Made by a program: the position numbers and the translations under genes
Notes under the pieces: generated by a model
What the model was told of the DNA's origin: nothing
Databases searched by the model: none
The model's input: only the letters and a program-made list of their open reading frames with translations
Part shown: positions 31,432-41,204 of the stretch, one piece after another
Numbering within the stretch: the stretch's first letter is position 1
Layout: the number at the start of each line of letters is the position of its first letter
Assembly (NCBI RefSeq): GCF_033542235.1
Contig: NZ_JAWRCU010000003.1
Coordinates: 310,001-374,000 of the forward strand
DNA from: JAWRCU01 sp033542235
GTDB taxonomy: Bacteria > Pseudomonadota > Alphaproteobacteria > Rhizobiales > Rhizobiaceae
DNA: 64,000 nt
Direction: 5' to 3'

Positions 31432-32802
31432 ATGACGAAAGTTTTGACCCCTGCGCCGCGGCGCGGGGTGTTGGGCTGGATGTTGTTTGACTGGGCGGCC
31501 CAGCCTTTCTTCACCGTCGTCACCACATTCATTTTTGGGCCCTATTTCGTTTCGCGCATGGCGAGCGACCACGCCGCGGGCCAGGCGGCCTGGGGATGGG
31601 CTATCGCGGCTGCCGGTCTCGTGATCGCGATCCTCTCGCCCGTTCTCGGCTCGGTCGCCGACCAGACCGGCCCGCGCAAGCCGTGGATCGGCTTCTTCGC
31701 CGTGATCCAGATCGCGGCGCTTTCACTGCTCTGGTTCGCGGCGCCCGGCTCGCCGCTGATCTGGCCGCTGGTCTTCTTCAGCCTCGCCTCGATTGCCGCT
31801 GAGTTTTCGATCGTCTTCAACGATTCCATGATGCCGCGCCTCGTCACCAAGGACGAGATCGGCCGCATTTCCAATATCGCATGGGGGCTCGGCTATCTCG
31901 GCGGCATGGTAGCGTTGATCTTCGTCGTCGGTTTCATCGCCGGTTCGCCGGAGACGGGCAAGACCATGTTCGGTCTCGACCCACTGTTCGGGCTCGACCC
32001 GTTGAGCGGCGAGGATGCCCGCTTCACCGGCCCGTTCGCGGCTCTCTGGTATTTCGTCTTCGTGTTGCCGATGTTCCTGTTCACACCCGACGCCGGCAAG
32101 GGCAAGCCGATCGGAGCCGCGGTGCGCGAAGGGCTCGCCGAGCTGAAGGAGACGGTATACGAGGCGCGGAAGCGATCAGGCATTCTGCGTTTCCTGATCG
32201 CCCGCATGATTTACCAGGACGGCGTCAACGCGCTGCTCGCGCTCGGCGGCACTTTCGCCGCCGTCATGTTCTCCTGGTCGATCACGGAGATCGGCCTCTA
32301 TGGTATCATCCTCAACGTCGTCGCGATCGTCGGCTGCCTGGTTGCCAGCCGCCTCGATACCGCGCTCGGCTCGAAATGGGTTGTGCTGGCTTCGCTGGTA
32401 ATGCTCATGATCGCGACGACCGGCATCATTTCGACGGGGCCGGGCTTCACCCTGTTCGGGCTGATTTCGCTCCCGACCGCCGATTCCGGCGGCCTGTTCG
32501 GGACGGCCGCGGAGAAGGCCTACATTATTTACGGCATCCTCGTCGGCCTCGCCTTCGGCCCGGTGCAGGCCTCGTCGCGCTCCTATCTGGCGCGCAGCGT
32601 CTCGGCCGAGGAGGCAGGCCGGTATTTCGGCATTTATGCGCTAGCCGGTCGCGCCACGAGCTTCAGTGCCCCCTTCCTGGTGGCGACGGTGACGGCGCTG
32701 ACCGGTTCCGCGCCGGCCGGAATGGCCGTCATCATCCTTTTCCTGCTCGCCGGACTGATCATCCTGCTGCCGGCCCCCTACCCCGCGGACAATCCGGGCT
32801 GA
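31432..32802 (+). CDS. MFS transporter, UMF1/Atg22-like
   Basis: A 456-residue membrane protein with about twelve hydrophobic segments. The opening RRGVLGWMLFDWAAQPFFTV is the UMF1 (Atg22-like) signature, and SPVLGSVADQTGPRKPWIG is the MFS loop 2-3 motif. The family includes amino-acid and unknown solute exporters, so the substrate is undetermined. ATG 31432 has GGGGAGA upstream; an earlier frame start is in the repeat and is rejected. Confidence 0.9.
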   Translation: MTKVLTPAPRRGVLGWMLFDWAAQPFFTVVTTFIFGPYFVSRMASDHAAGQAAWGWAIAAAGLVIAILSPVLGSVADQTGPRKPWIGFFAVIQIAALSLLWFAAPGSPLIWPLVFFSLASIAAEFSIVFNDSMMPRLVTKDEIGRISNIAWGLGYLGGMVALIFVVGFIAGSPETGKTMFGLDPLFGLDPLSGEDARFTGPFAALWYFVFVLPMFLFTPDAGKGKPIGAAVREGLAELKETVYEARKRSGILRFLIARMIYQDGVNALLALGGTFAAVMFSWSITEIGLYGIILNVVAIVGCLVASRLDTALGSKWVVLASLVMLMIATTGIISTGPGFTLFGLISLPTADSGGLFGTAAEKAYIIYGILVGLAFGPVQASSRSYLARSVSAEEAGRYFGIYALAGRATSFSAPFLVATVTALTGSAPAGMAVIILFLLAGLIILLPAPYPADNPG

Positions 32803-33051
32803 CCGGCATCGCTCAAGTCGGGATGGCGGATGCCGGCTTCAGGCTTCCCTGCCCATATCCATCAGCTTTTTGGCTTATGCCGTCTGGCCTATGGACAGCC
32901 GTGCTCTATTAGCTGCTTATTAGGTAAGGCGGTTCAAACTTGCTGAGCGCAAGACCTTCGTAACAGGAAATCACACAAAGTGATGCCCGACGCCGGACAT
33001 ATTATGTCAATAAAATGTCGAGGGTCGGAACCGCGTGGGGATATCGGCACC

Positions 33052-34404
33052 ATGTCGCGAAAATACTTCGGAACGGACGGGATTCGGGGGCAGGCCAACA
33101 AGTTCCCCATGACGCCGGAAGTCGCCATGAAGGTGGGCATGGCTGCCGGATTGTCCTTCCAGCGCGGAAACCATCGCCACAGGGTGGTGATTGGCAAGGA
33201 TACGCGTCTTTCCGGCTACATGCTGGAAAACGCGATGGTATCCGGCTTTTGCGCCGCCGGCATGGACGTGTTCCTGCTCGGCCCGATACCGACGCCGGCC
33301 GTCGCGATGCTCGTACGCTCGCTGCGCGCCGACCTCGGCGTCATGATCTCGGCTTCGCACAACCCCTATTACGACAACGGCATCAAGCTGTTCGGCCCCG
33401 ACGGCTACAAGCTTTCGGATGACCTCGAGCTGCGCATCGAATCGTTGCTGGACAAGGAGATCGAGATCGCGCTCGCCGACCAGGATTCGCTCGGCCGCGC
33501 CAAGCGCATCGACGGCGTGCATGATCGCTACATCGAATTCGCCAAGCGCACCATGCCGCGCTCAATGTCGCTCGCCGGGCTGAGGGTGGTGATCGACGTG
33601 GCCAACGGCGCGGCCTACAAGGTAGCGCCCGAGGCTCTGTGGGAACTCGGCGCCGAAGTCATCACCATCAACAACGAGCCGAACGGCTTCAACATCAACA
33701 AGGAATGCGGCTCGACACACCCGGCCGGCCTGGCAAAGAAAGTCCATGAAGTGCGCGCCGACATCGGCATAGCGCTCGATGGCGACGCCGATCGCATGAT
33801 CATCGTCGACGAGACCGGCGCGCTGGTCGATGGCGACCAGATCATCGCCCTGATCGCCGAATCCTGGCATCAGGCCGAGCGCCTGGCAGGAGGCGGCGTG
33901 GTGGCGACGGTGATGTCCAATCTCGGCCTGGAGCGCTTCCTTTCCGGCCTGGGGCTGTCGCTACACCGTACCAAGGTCGGCGACCGCTATGTCGTCGAAT
34001 ATATGCGTGCCCATGGCCTCAATGTCGGCGGCGAGCAGTCGGGCCATATCGTGCTTTCCGATTTTGCCACGACCGGTGACGGTCTCGTCTCGGCGCTGCA
34101 GGTGCTGGCCTGCATGAAACGGTCGGACAAGCCGATGAGCGAGCTCAGCCGCAAGTTCGAGCCTGTGCCGCAAGTCCTGAAGAACGTGCGGTTCTCTGGC
34201 GGCAAGCCGCTGGAGACCGCGCCGGTGAAAGCTGCGATCGAAGACGCTCGCAGCCGTCTCGGCAATACCGGCCGGCTGGTCATCCGGCCCTCCGGCACCG
34301 AACCGCTCATCCGCGTCATGGCTGAGGCCGACGACCCGAAACTCGTCGAGAAGGTGGTCAACGACATCGTCGACGTAATTTCCGACCTGCGGACCGCCGC
34401 CTAG
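33052..34404 (+). CDS. glmM: phosphoglucosamine mutase
   Basis: This 450-residue enzyme turns glucosamine 6-phosphate into glucosamine 1-phosphate for peptidoglycan and LPS. It begins SRKYFGTDGIRGQAN, has the phosphoserine Ser102 in MISASHNPYYDNGIK, the Mg2+ loop ALDGDADRMI, the sugar loop GGEQSGHI and the phosphate-binding RPSGTEPLIRVM. Although the frame is open 24 codons further up, the family start and a GGGGA motif favour ATG 33052. In many rhizobia ftsH precedes glmM; here an MFS transporter gene does. The TAG stop is the first codon of a mosaic repeat. Confidence 0.97.
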   Translation: MSRKYFGTDGIRGQANKFPMTPEVAMKVGMAAGLSFQRGNHRHRVVIGKDTRLSGYMLENAMVSGFCAAGMDVFLLGPIPTPAVAMLVRSLRADLGVMISASHNPYYDNGIKLFGPDGYKLSDDLELRIESLLDKEIEIALADQDSLGRAKRIDGVHDRYIEFAKRTMPRSMSLAGLRVVIDVANGAAYKVAPEALWELGAEVITINNEPNGFNINKECGSTHPAGLAKKVHEVRADIGIALDGDADRMIIVDETGALVDGDQIIALIAESWHQAERLAGGGVVATVMSNLGLERFLSGLGLSLHRTKVGDRYVVEYMRAHGLNVGGEQSGHIVLSDFATTGDGLVSALQVLACMKRSDKPMSELSRKFEPVPQVLKNVRFSGGKPLETAPVKAAIEDARSRLGNTGRLVIRPSGTEPLIRVMAEADDPKLVEKVVNDIVDVISDLRTAA

Positions 34405-34505
34405 AGCATTTTGCAGCCAAGTGGAATCACTTGGCGTTGCACAAATGCGGCAAAACAATCAGATAGAGCGGCAGCCCGGATTTATCCGGGCGTCAGCCGC
34501 TCTAG
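34402..34505. repeat. mosaic palindromic element starting at the glmM stop
   Basis: The element begins with TAGAGCATTTTGCAG, whose TAG is the glmM stop. It contains two perfect hairpins: GCCAAGTG-GAAT-CACTTGGC (34416-34435), and TAGAGCGGC (34464-34472) paired with GCCGCTCTA (34496-34504) around GCCCGGAT-TT-ATCCGGGC. The TAGAGC...GCAAAAAC...TAGAGCGG layout is that of the RIME-like elements of Mesorhizobium. It could act as a transcription terminator for glmM. Confidence 0.8.
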
Positions 34506-34506
34506 C

Positions 34507-34573
34507 GCATCGGACCTAACCGGAGGACCGCGTCAGCGAAAACAGCGCAGCGGTTTCGGGACAGATCCGATGC
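34507..34573. repeat. second palindromic element, GCATCGGA type
   Basis: GCATCGGA (34507-34514) and TCCGATGC (34566-34573) are perfect inverted ends, with GCGAAAACAGCGCAGCGG and TTTCGGGACAG inside, a second repeat family common in this group. The rest of the gap to 34888 (about 315 bases) shows nothing I can name. Confidence 0.6.
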
Positions 34574-34888
34574 TCAGACAGCGGCGTAGTGCTCCTGCTT
34601 GAACCTGCGCCCCTCTGGCAGTCGGTCCTGAGCCCGTTGGGCGCCTGACAGCGCGCCCCGATGCAGTGCCCTTCTTCGCCAACCGGGCCCGCTGAATCCG
34701 GCAGCTCGCGAAGTTTTGCTGTTGCGCGACGGCATCGATCCGGCCGACTGCGACCTCCCTCCTGAGGTTTACATTCGGTGTCGGCATCCTAAGTTCCAAA
34801 CTAGTGCCGCACCGACCGGCATGTACCCGGCGCACGGCGTGCAACGCCGGCGACCGCAATTGACTCAAGCAAGAACGAGAGGCGAGAC

Positions 34889-35329
34889 ATGACCGAAGTG
34901 AAAAACGGCGATGTCGTACGCGTTCACTATACGGCAAAACTGACCGACGGCACCGAGTTCGATTCTTCCGCAGGGCGGGAGCCGCTCGAATTCCGGGTTG
35001 GCGCCGGTCAGGTCATCTCGGGGCTTGACCGCAGGATGGATGGCATGACCGTCGGCGAGAAAAGCACGGTGACGGTTCCCGCCGAGGAAGGCTATGGCCT
35101 GCGCGACGAGGCCCAGGTGCAAACCGTACCGCGCTCCGCAGTGCCTGAGGATACGGAGGTCGGCTCCAGGCTGCAGGCGAACACGCCGGACGGCCGCAAG
35201 ATTCCGCTGACCGTCGTCGATCTCGACGAGGAGCGGGCAACCGTCGACGCCAACCATCCGCTCGCCGGCCAGGACCTCGTATTCGACATCGAAGTCGTGG
35301 AGGTCGTGGGGCCCCAGCGGGCAGCATGA
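34889..35329 (+). CDS. FKBP-type peptidyl-prolyl isomerase, SlyD-like
   Basis: A 146-residue cytoplasmic FKBP: DVVRVHYTAKLTDGTEFDSS, then PLEFRVGAGQVISGLDRRMDGM are the prolyl isomerase core, and an inserted IF (chaperone) domain at about residues 75-125 gives it the SlyD layout. It lacks the His-rich metal tail of enterobacterial SlyD. It should speed proline isomerisation and act as a folding helper. GAGAGGCGAGAC precedes the ATG. The TGA stop lies inside the AGCATGATCCCG repeat that follows. Confidence 0.92.
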   Translation: MTEVKNGDVVRVHYTAKLTDGTEFDSSAGREPLEFRVGAGQVISGLDRRMDGMTVGEKSTVTVPAEEGYGLRDEAQVQTVPRSAVPEDTEVGSRLQANTPDGRKIPLTVVDLDEERATVDANHPLAGQDLVFDIEVVEVVGPQRAA

Positions 35330-35383
35330 TCCCGAACCCAAGGTCGCAGCAACGACTGTAGACCTTCTGGGGAGATCATTGCT
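35323..35383. repeat. palindromic element that supplies the FKBP stop codon
   Basis: AGCATGATCCCGAACCCAAGG begins at 35323, six bases before the end of the FKBP gene; the ATGATC part provides the TGA stop at 35327-35329. GATCATTGCT (35374-35383) closes the palindrome. This is the same family as 9318-9386 and 31312-31375. Confidence 0.7.
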
Positions 35384-35479
35384 CAAGGTCAGCGGGACGC
35401 TGCACGACGTCGCTTTCCCCGGCGCGCTGCGTTCCGATGGGCGCCTCGCGCCTTTGTCGACGGTTCGGTCCGGATCCCT

Positions 35480-36463
35480 TCAGGCTGCCTTTGCCTCGAC
35501 CTCGATCGTCACGTGCGAAAGCTCGTGGATGTGGGCGAGCTTGCTACGGTAGTGCGAAGGCGCCATCGGCTTGTCGGACACCAGGGACAGGATCGCGCCG
35601 TGGTGCCCCGGCCCGAGCTGCCATACATGCAGGTCCGTGATGAGGTCGCCGTCGGTTTCTACGGCCTCCCTGATCTCATGCGGCAGGTTTTCGCCCGCCG
35701 GCACGTAGTCCAGGAGGACAGCGCTTGCATCGCGGACCAAGGTCCATGACCAGTTGAGTATGACGATCGCTCCGACAAGACCCATGGCCGGATCGAGCCA
35801 AATCCATCCATAGAGGCTGCCTGCCAGAAGCGCGACGACCGCCAGCACGGAAGTCAGCGCGTCGGCCAGCACGTGGAAATAGGCTGCGCGCAAGTTGTTG
35901 TCGCCTCGGCGCCGTTGATCCCGGTGCGGATCGTGATGATGGTCATGCCCATGATGATGGTGATGCCCGTCAGGCGAGCCATGTCCGTGGTGGTGATGCC
36001 CGCCGGAGAGCAGCCAGGCGCTCGCCAGATTGACCCCAAGTCCGATCAGGGCGACCAGGATCGCCTGACCGAATTCGATGGGCACCGGCGTGCGCAAACG
36101 CACAAGGCTCTCCCAACCGATCAAGAGCGCGATCAGCGCCAGCACGACGGCACTGGCGAAGCCCGCCAGGTCGCCGATCTTGCCCGTGCCGAAGGTGAAC
36201 CGAGGATTGCGGGCGTTCCTGCGGGCATAGAGATAAGCCAGGGCCGCGATCAGCATGGCGGCGGCATGGGTGGACATGTGCCAGCCGTCCGCCACCAGCG
36301 CCATCGAGCCGTAGATCGTGCCCGCCGTGATTTCCACGACCATCATGGTGGCGGTCAGCGCGATCACGAACCAGGTGCGACGCTCGTTGCGCTCGTGATG
36401 CTCGCCGAGGAAGACATGCTCGTGGGAGCCCGGCGGCAGGCTTGGACTGTAGCTTGTGTTCAT
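35480..36463 (-). CDS. dmeF: cation diffusion facilitator, Co/Ni exporter DmeF
   Basis: A 327-residue CDF transporter with six hydrophobic helices. The metal-site helix reads GSMALVADGWHMSTHAAAML (HxxxD type, DGWHMSTH) and its partner FHVLADALTSVLAVVA. Between helices 4 and 5 there is a loop extremely rich in His (about 20 in 35 residues). A C-terminal cytoplasmic domain ends with HVTIEVEAKAA. The DmeF subgroup exports Co2+ and Ni2+ from the cytoplasm. The gene overlaps dmeR by four bases, matching the dmeRF operon known from Rhizobium leguminosarum. Confidence 0.93.
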   Translation of the reverse strand: MNTSYSPSLPPGSHEHVFLGEHHERNERRTWFVIALTATMMVVEITAGTIYGSMALVADGWHMSTHAAAMLIAALAYLYARRNARNPRFTFGTGKIGDLAGFASAVVLALIALLIGWESLVRLRTPVPIEFGQAILVALIGLGVNLASAWLLSGGHHHHGHGSPDGHHHHHGHDHHHDPHRDQRRRGDNNLRAAYFHVLADALTSVLAVVALLAGSLYGWIWLDPAMGLVGAIVILNWSWTLVRDASAVLLDYVPAGENLPHEIREAVETDGDLITDLHVWQLGPGHHGAILSLVSDKPMAPSHYRSKLAHIHELSHVTIEVEAKAA

Positions 36464-36732
36464 TTCAGATACGTCCTTATGACTTCACCGAGTTCGGCAA
36501 CACCCGTCGCCCGAGCGGCATCGTCAGGCGCGCTCAGCACATGCTCGCGCAGATGTTCCTCCATCAGTTCCGCTGTCAGCCCGTTGATCGCACCTCTCAT
36601 GGAAGCGACGAGCATCAGCACATCCGCGCAACCGATATCGGCTTCGAGCGCACGCTCGACGGCATCCAACTGCCCGCGCAGGCGGCGCACGCGGGCGAGC
36701 AGCTTCGGCTTTTGCGTAACGAGATGAGACAT
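36460..36732 (-). CDS. dmeR: metal-sensing repressor DmeR (CsoR/RcnR family)
   Basis: A 90-residue all-helical repressor, MSHLVTQKPKLLARVRRLRG with the His of the metal site near the N-terminus, Cys35 in ADIGCADVLMLVAS and a conserved His60 region (MEEHLREHV). RcnR/DmeR proteins release DNA on binding Ni2+ or Co2+. It is the first gene of dmeRF and is preceded by a G-tract operator at 36751-36770, so it should repress its own operon. Confidence 0.92.
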   Translation of the reverse strand: MSHLVTQKPKLLARVRRLRGQLDAVERALEADIGCADVLMLVASMRGAINGLTAELMEEHLREHVLSAPDDAARATGVAELGEVIRTYLK

Positions 36733-36750
36733 GCATCCTCCTTGACGCCA

Positions 36751-36770
36751 ATATAGGGGGGAGGGGTATT
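36751..36770. promoter_or_regulatory. G-tract operator of dmeRF
   Basis: ATATAGGGGGGAGGGGTATT has a run of G flanked by short A/T inverted ends (ATA...TAT), the type of site RcnR and DmeR proteins recognise. It lies 19 bases upstream of the dmeR start codon, where bound repressor would block the promoter. Confidence 0.7.
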
Positions 36771-36880
36771 CTCATCCACTCTTTCGAGCGGCCGAGCTCA
36801 ATAATTTTGGAAATGCCGTCGACTTGACAGGCAGTGCAATCGGTTCCGCTGTTCGGCCCGAACGTGGTTAATCAACAGGG

Positions 36881-36895
36881 TTAAACCGCCCTTAA
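36881..36895. promoter_or_regulatory. CtrA-type box before the outer-membrane protein gene
   Basis: TTAAACCGCCCTTAA fits the full CtrA consensus TTAA-N7-TTAA exactly. Another TTAA half-site lies at 36868-36871. The box is 73 bases before the barrel gene start, a usual place for CtrA activation or repression. Confidence 0.6.
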
Positions 36896-36967
36896 CCTTT
36901 GCCAACCATTATCCATCCCGGATGCGGGGCGGGAAAGGGTCCCCCGCAGATTGCAGGGGTGACAGCA

Positions 36968-37816
36968 ATGCTCAGAATGGCCAAGCAGTTTCTTGCGGCC
37001 GGGCTTATCGCGTTTGCGGGATTATTGTCCGCCCACGCCGCGGACCTTGCCGAGCCGCCCGTGGTCGAGTCACCGCCGCCTCCCATGGAGTTCGGCGGAT
37101 GGTATATTCGCGGCGATCTCGATTACCACTGGTCGGATTTCCGCGGCGCCGACTACATCACCTACGGCGTCTGCGTCGATCCTTGCGGGGCGGTTGCAGT
37201 GCCCGGCTCAAACAGCTTCTCTTCAGGCGACCTCGGTGGCGCCTTCTCGCTTGGCGGCGGCGTCGGCTACCAGATCACCCCATATCTGCGCACCGACCTG
37301 ACGGCCGACTACTGGTTCAGCTCGGACTTCGATGGGTCGACGGCGGATGACGTTTCGGTTTCGACAGACACATCCTCGTACAGCGCCTGGCTGCTGCTCG
37401 CCAACGCCTATGCCGATCTCGGCACCTATTACGGCTTCACGCCCTATGTAGGCGCCGGCATCGGCGGCGCTTACGTGAAGTGGGATGACCTCCACAATAC
37501 GATCGGCGATGTGACGACGGTGCATGAGGGGGCCAGCAACTGGCGCTTCGCATGGGCGCTGATGGCCGGCACGGCCTACTGCCTGACCGGCAACCTCAAG
37601 CTCGACGTCGGTTACCGCTACACCCGCATCAATGGCGGCGAAATGTTCGGCCTTGCGCCGGATGGACCCGGCGGCGCCGGCCCCGGCTACGACAATGGGT
37701 TCAACGTGCACGAGGCGCGCGCCGGCCTGCGCTATTCGTTCGGCAATTCCGGTTGCGTCCCGCCGCCCGTACCTGTGGCCTATGAGCCACCGGCACCGGA
37801 GCCGGTGTACAAATAA
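36968..37816 (+). CDS. outer-membrane beta-barrel protein (porin-family/Omp25-like)
   Basis: A 282-residue protein with an N-terminal signal peptide (MLRMAKQFLAAGLIAFAGLL, cleavage after SAHAA near residue 24). The mature part has alternating hydrophobic strands and aromatic ends, starting FGGWYIRGDLDYHWSDF and ending in a YKC-like tail (PEPVYK) after proline-rich sequence. This is the rhizobial Omp25/RopB-type eight-stranded barrel family. ATG 36968 is chosen over the upstream frame because the signal peptide begins there and AGGGG precedes it. It is monocistronic, with a strong terminator downstream and a CtrA-type box upstream. Confidence 0.85.
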   Translation: MLRMAKQFLAAGLIAFAGLLSAHAADLAEPPVVESPPPPMEFGGWYIRGDLDYHWSDFRGADYITYGVCVDPCGAVAVPGSNSFSSGDLGGAFSLGGGVGYQITPYLRTDLTADYWFSSDFDGSTADDVSVSTDTSSYSAWLLLANAYADLGTYYGFTPYVGAGIGGAYVKWDDLHNTIGDVTTVHEGASNWRFAWALMAGTAYCLTGNLKLDVGYRYTRINGGEMFGLAPDGPGGAGPGYDNGFNVHEARAGLRYSFGNSGCVPPPVPVAYEPPAPEPVYK

Positions 37817-37840
37817 TCCCGCAAGCTCGCGAGATCGCAA

Positions 37841-37867
37841 CCGCCCGGCCCGCAGCCGGGCGGTTTT
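37841..37867 (+). terminator. intrinsic terminator of the outer-membrane protein gene
   Basis: CCGCCCGGC (37841-37849) pairs perfectly with GCCGGGCGG (37855-37863) and is followed at once by TTTT. It lies 25 bases after the stop codon. This is the clearest intrinsic terminator on the plus strand. Confidence 0.9.
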
Positions 37868-38007
37868 GCATTGCAGGCACGACAGCGCTATCCGCCGATT
37901 GACCGGGCCGGATGTCCTCAAAGAAAGGTCGCGCTCGCGAGCCCTTGACGCTATAGAGGCCTTTCAATACTCGCCGGCTTCGTCCGGCCGCAGTCAAAGG
38001 AATGCCA

Positions 38008-39306
<1,299 letters not shown>

Positions 39307-39410
39307 AGCAAGAACTTGGCCATTTGCGCGCGCCTGGCGTTTCGTTGCGTTATTTTTGCCGGATTTCGCTCCCATAGGCGGCAAAGGAACAATCTCAGGT
39401 CAATCTCCGC

Positions 39411-41198
39411 ATGGCAGATTTTGTTGCAGTACTAAGAAAGACGATCGACGGTCTCGCCGACAACACGCCGGCGATACGCGCGAAGGTCTATGAAAAGGCC
39501 CGCGCGACGGTCGCTGCCAAGCTTGCTGCCATCAACCCGCCGCCGCCTTCTGCCGTCGCAGAGCGGCAGAAGCGGGCTTTGGAGGATGCGATCAGTCAGG
39601 TCGAGGTCGGTTATTCGGGCAGCGGCGAAGACCCGTTCGACGAGCTCGAGAACGTCTTCGCCGATCTCACCCGCAAACAGCCTGCCGAGGCCAAAGCGCC
39701 ACCGGCCGTCCAGCCGCAGCCGCCACCGCCGGTCCAGGCCGAGGTACGACCGCCGATCCAGGCAAAAGCCCCGCCGCCCGTCCTTGAGAAGGCTCCGCCG
39801 CCGGTCCAGGCCAAGGCTCCGCCACCGATCCAGCCGAAAGCCCCGCCACCCGTGCTGGAGAAGGCTCCCCCGCCGTTCCAGGCCAGAGCGCCGTTGGCGC
39901 CTGAGCCCAGGCCTCCAGTTCTTCTCGAGGCGCCTTCCGAAGAGCCCGCTCCGCCTGAAAGCGAGGCCGACCACAATGCGTGGTTCCAGCCGGCAGAAGC
40001 CGAAGATGAAACGGTGGATGCGCATGACGAGCGCCACGTAATCTCGTTCGATGCCGATGACGGCGGCGAGGAGGTTCCTGAGCGGAGGCCTGCCTTCGAG
40101 GAGCCGAGGCGCCGGCGCAGTTTTGCGCCGTTGATCGCCGCCGTAATAGTGCTGGCCCTGCTCGCCGGCGGCGGCTACGCCGTGTGGCTGAACAAGAACG
40201 ATTTCATGGCCATGCTCGGCATCGAAGGCGGCAAGGCGACGGTCGCAGCCGCGCCTTCGACGGACAATGCCAAGCCTCAGCCGCCGCGGGCAGCGGCCGC
40301 CAAGCCGCCGGCCGCCGAGGACGTCCAGAAGTTCACGCAGCGCTTGAAGAGCGACGGCACGGAGACCGATGAAGGTCCGGCCGGCGGTGCGGCCTCGATC
40401 GGCGAGGGCACGTCAGTAGCCGCAGTCACGCAGCCCCCCGCTCCCGCGCCGGCTGTACCTCCTGCCGCCGCTCAGCCGGGCGCTCCCGCCCCGGGTGATG
40501 CGCATCCGGCCGCCGCCGCTCCCCAGGCCGGCCCTGGCGGCCCAGCCCCGTCGATCAATCCAGGGATGGCAGCCGCACCGACGGCGCCGGCAACGCAACC
40601 TGCGACCGGCCAGCCCGCGGGCGCCGAGGGTCAGGTCGCCGTCGGCCAGAAGGCTATCTTCTACGAAGAGCGCACCAACGTCACCGCGGGCTCGGCCGAG
40701 CCCGGCTCGGTGGTCTGGTCGCTGGTGCAGGAATCGCCCGGCGACGACCAGCCGGCCGAGCCGGCAATCCGCGGCGAAGCAACAATTCCAGGCAAGGATC
40801 TGCAGCTGCGCGTAACGATCCGCCGCAACGCCGACAAAACGCTGCCGGCGAGCCACATCATCGAGCTGATCTTCCTGACGCCTGAGAATTTCGACGGCGG
40901 CGGCATCGAGAACATCCTGCGCTTTGCGATGAAGGATACCGAAGAGGCTGCAGGAAGCCCGCTGCTCGGCATTCCCGCCAAGATCGCCGACGGCTTCTTC
41001 CTGATTGCCCTCAACGACACGAAAGCCGAGATCGCCACCAACCTCAACCTCCTGAAGCGCCAGCAGTGGATCGACGTGCCGCTGGTCTACAAGTCCGGCC
41101 GACGAGCGCTGTTCACCATGGAAAAGGGCATACCCGGCGACAAGGTCTTTGATGAGGTGATCAAGGCCTGGGAGAGCGCCGCTGCCAGCGCCGGCTGA
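39411..41198 (+). CDS. proline-rich single-pass membrane protein, hypothetical
   Basis: A 595-residue protein I cannot assign. Residues 1-95 are a charged helical domain (VAVLRKTIDGLADNTPAIRA). Residues about 95-175 are a proline-rich repeat of KAPPPVQAK-type units. After an acidic stretch comes one membrane helix at about 243-262 (FAPLIAAVIVLALLAGGGYAVW). A second Ala/Pro-rich linker follows to about residue 410, and then a C-terminal globular domain (about 415-590) containing AIFYEERTNVTAG and ASHIIELIFL. This layout suggests a cytoplasmic head, a stiff spacer and a periplasmic domain. It lies 104 bases after purA. Similar proteins follow purA in other rhizobia, as I recall, without a known role. 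Confidence 0.7.
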   Translation: MADFVAVLRKTIDGLADNTPAIRAKVYEKARATVAAKLAAINPPPPSAVAERQKRALEDAISQVEVGYSGSGEDPFDELENVFADLTRKQPAEAKAPPAVQPQPPPPVQAEVRPPIQAKAPPPVLEKAPPPVQAKAPPPIQPKAPPPVLEKAPPPFQARAPLAPEPRPPVLLEAPSEEPAPPESEADHNAWFQPAEAEDETVDAHDERHVISFDADDGGEEVPERRPAFEEPRRRRSFAPLIAAVIVLALLAGGGYAVWLNKNDFMAMLGIEGGKATVAAAPSTDNAKPQPPRAAAAKPPAAEDVQKFTQRLKSDGTETDEGPAGGAASIGEGTSVAAVTQPPAPAPAVPPAAAQPGAPAPGDAHPAAAAPQAGPGGPAPSINPGMAAAPTAPATQPATGQPAGAEGQVAVGQKAIFYEERTNVTAGSAEPGSVVWSLVQESPGDDQPAEPAIRGEATIPGKDLQLRVTIRRNADKTLPASHIIELIFLTPENFDGGGIENILRFAMKDTEEAAGSPLLGIPAKIADGFFLIALNDTKAEIATNLNLLKRQQWIDVPLVYKSGRRALFTMEKGIPGDKVFDEVIKAWESAAASAG

Positions 41199-41204
41199 TT
41201 TCCG

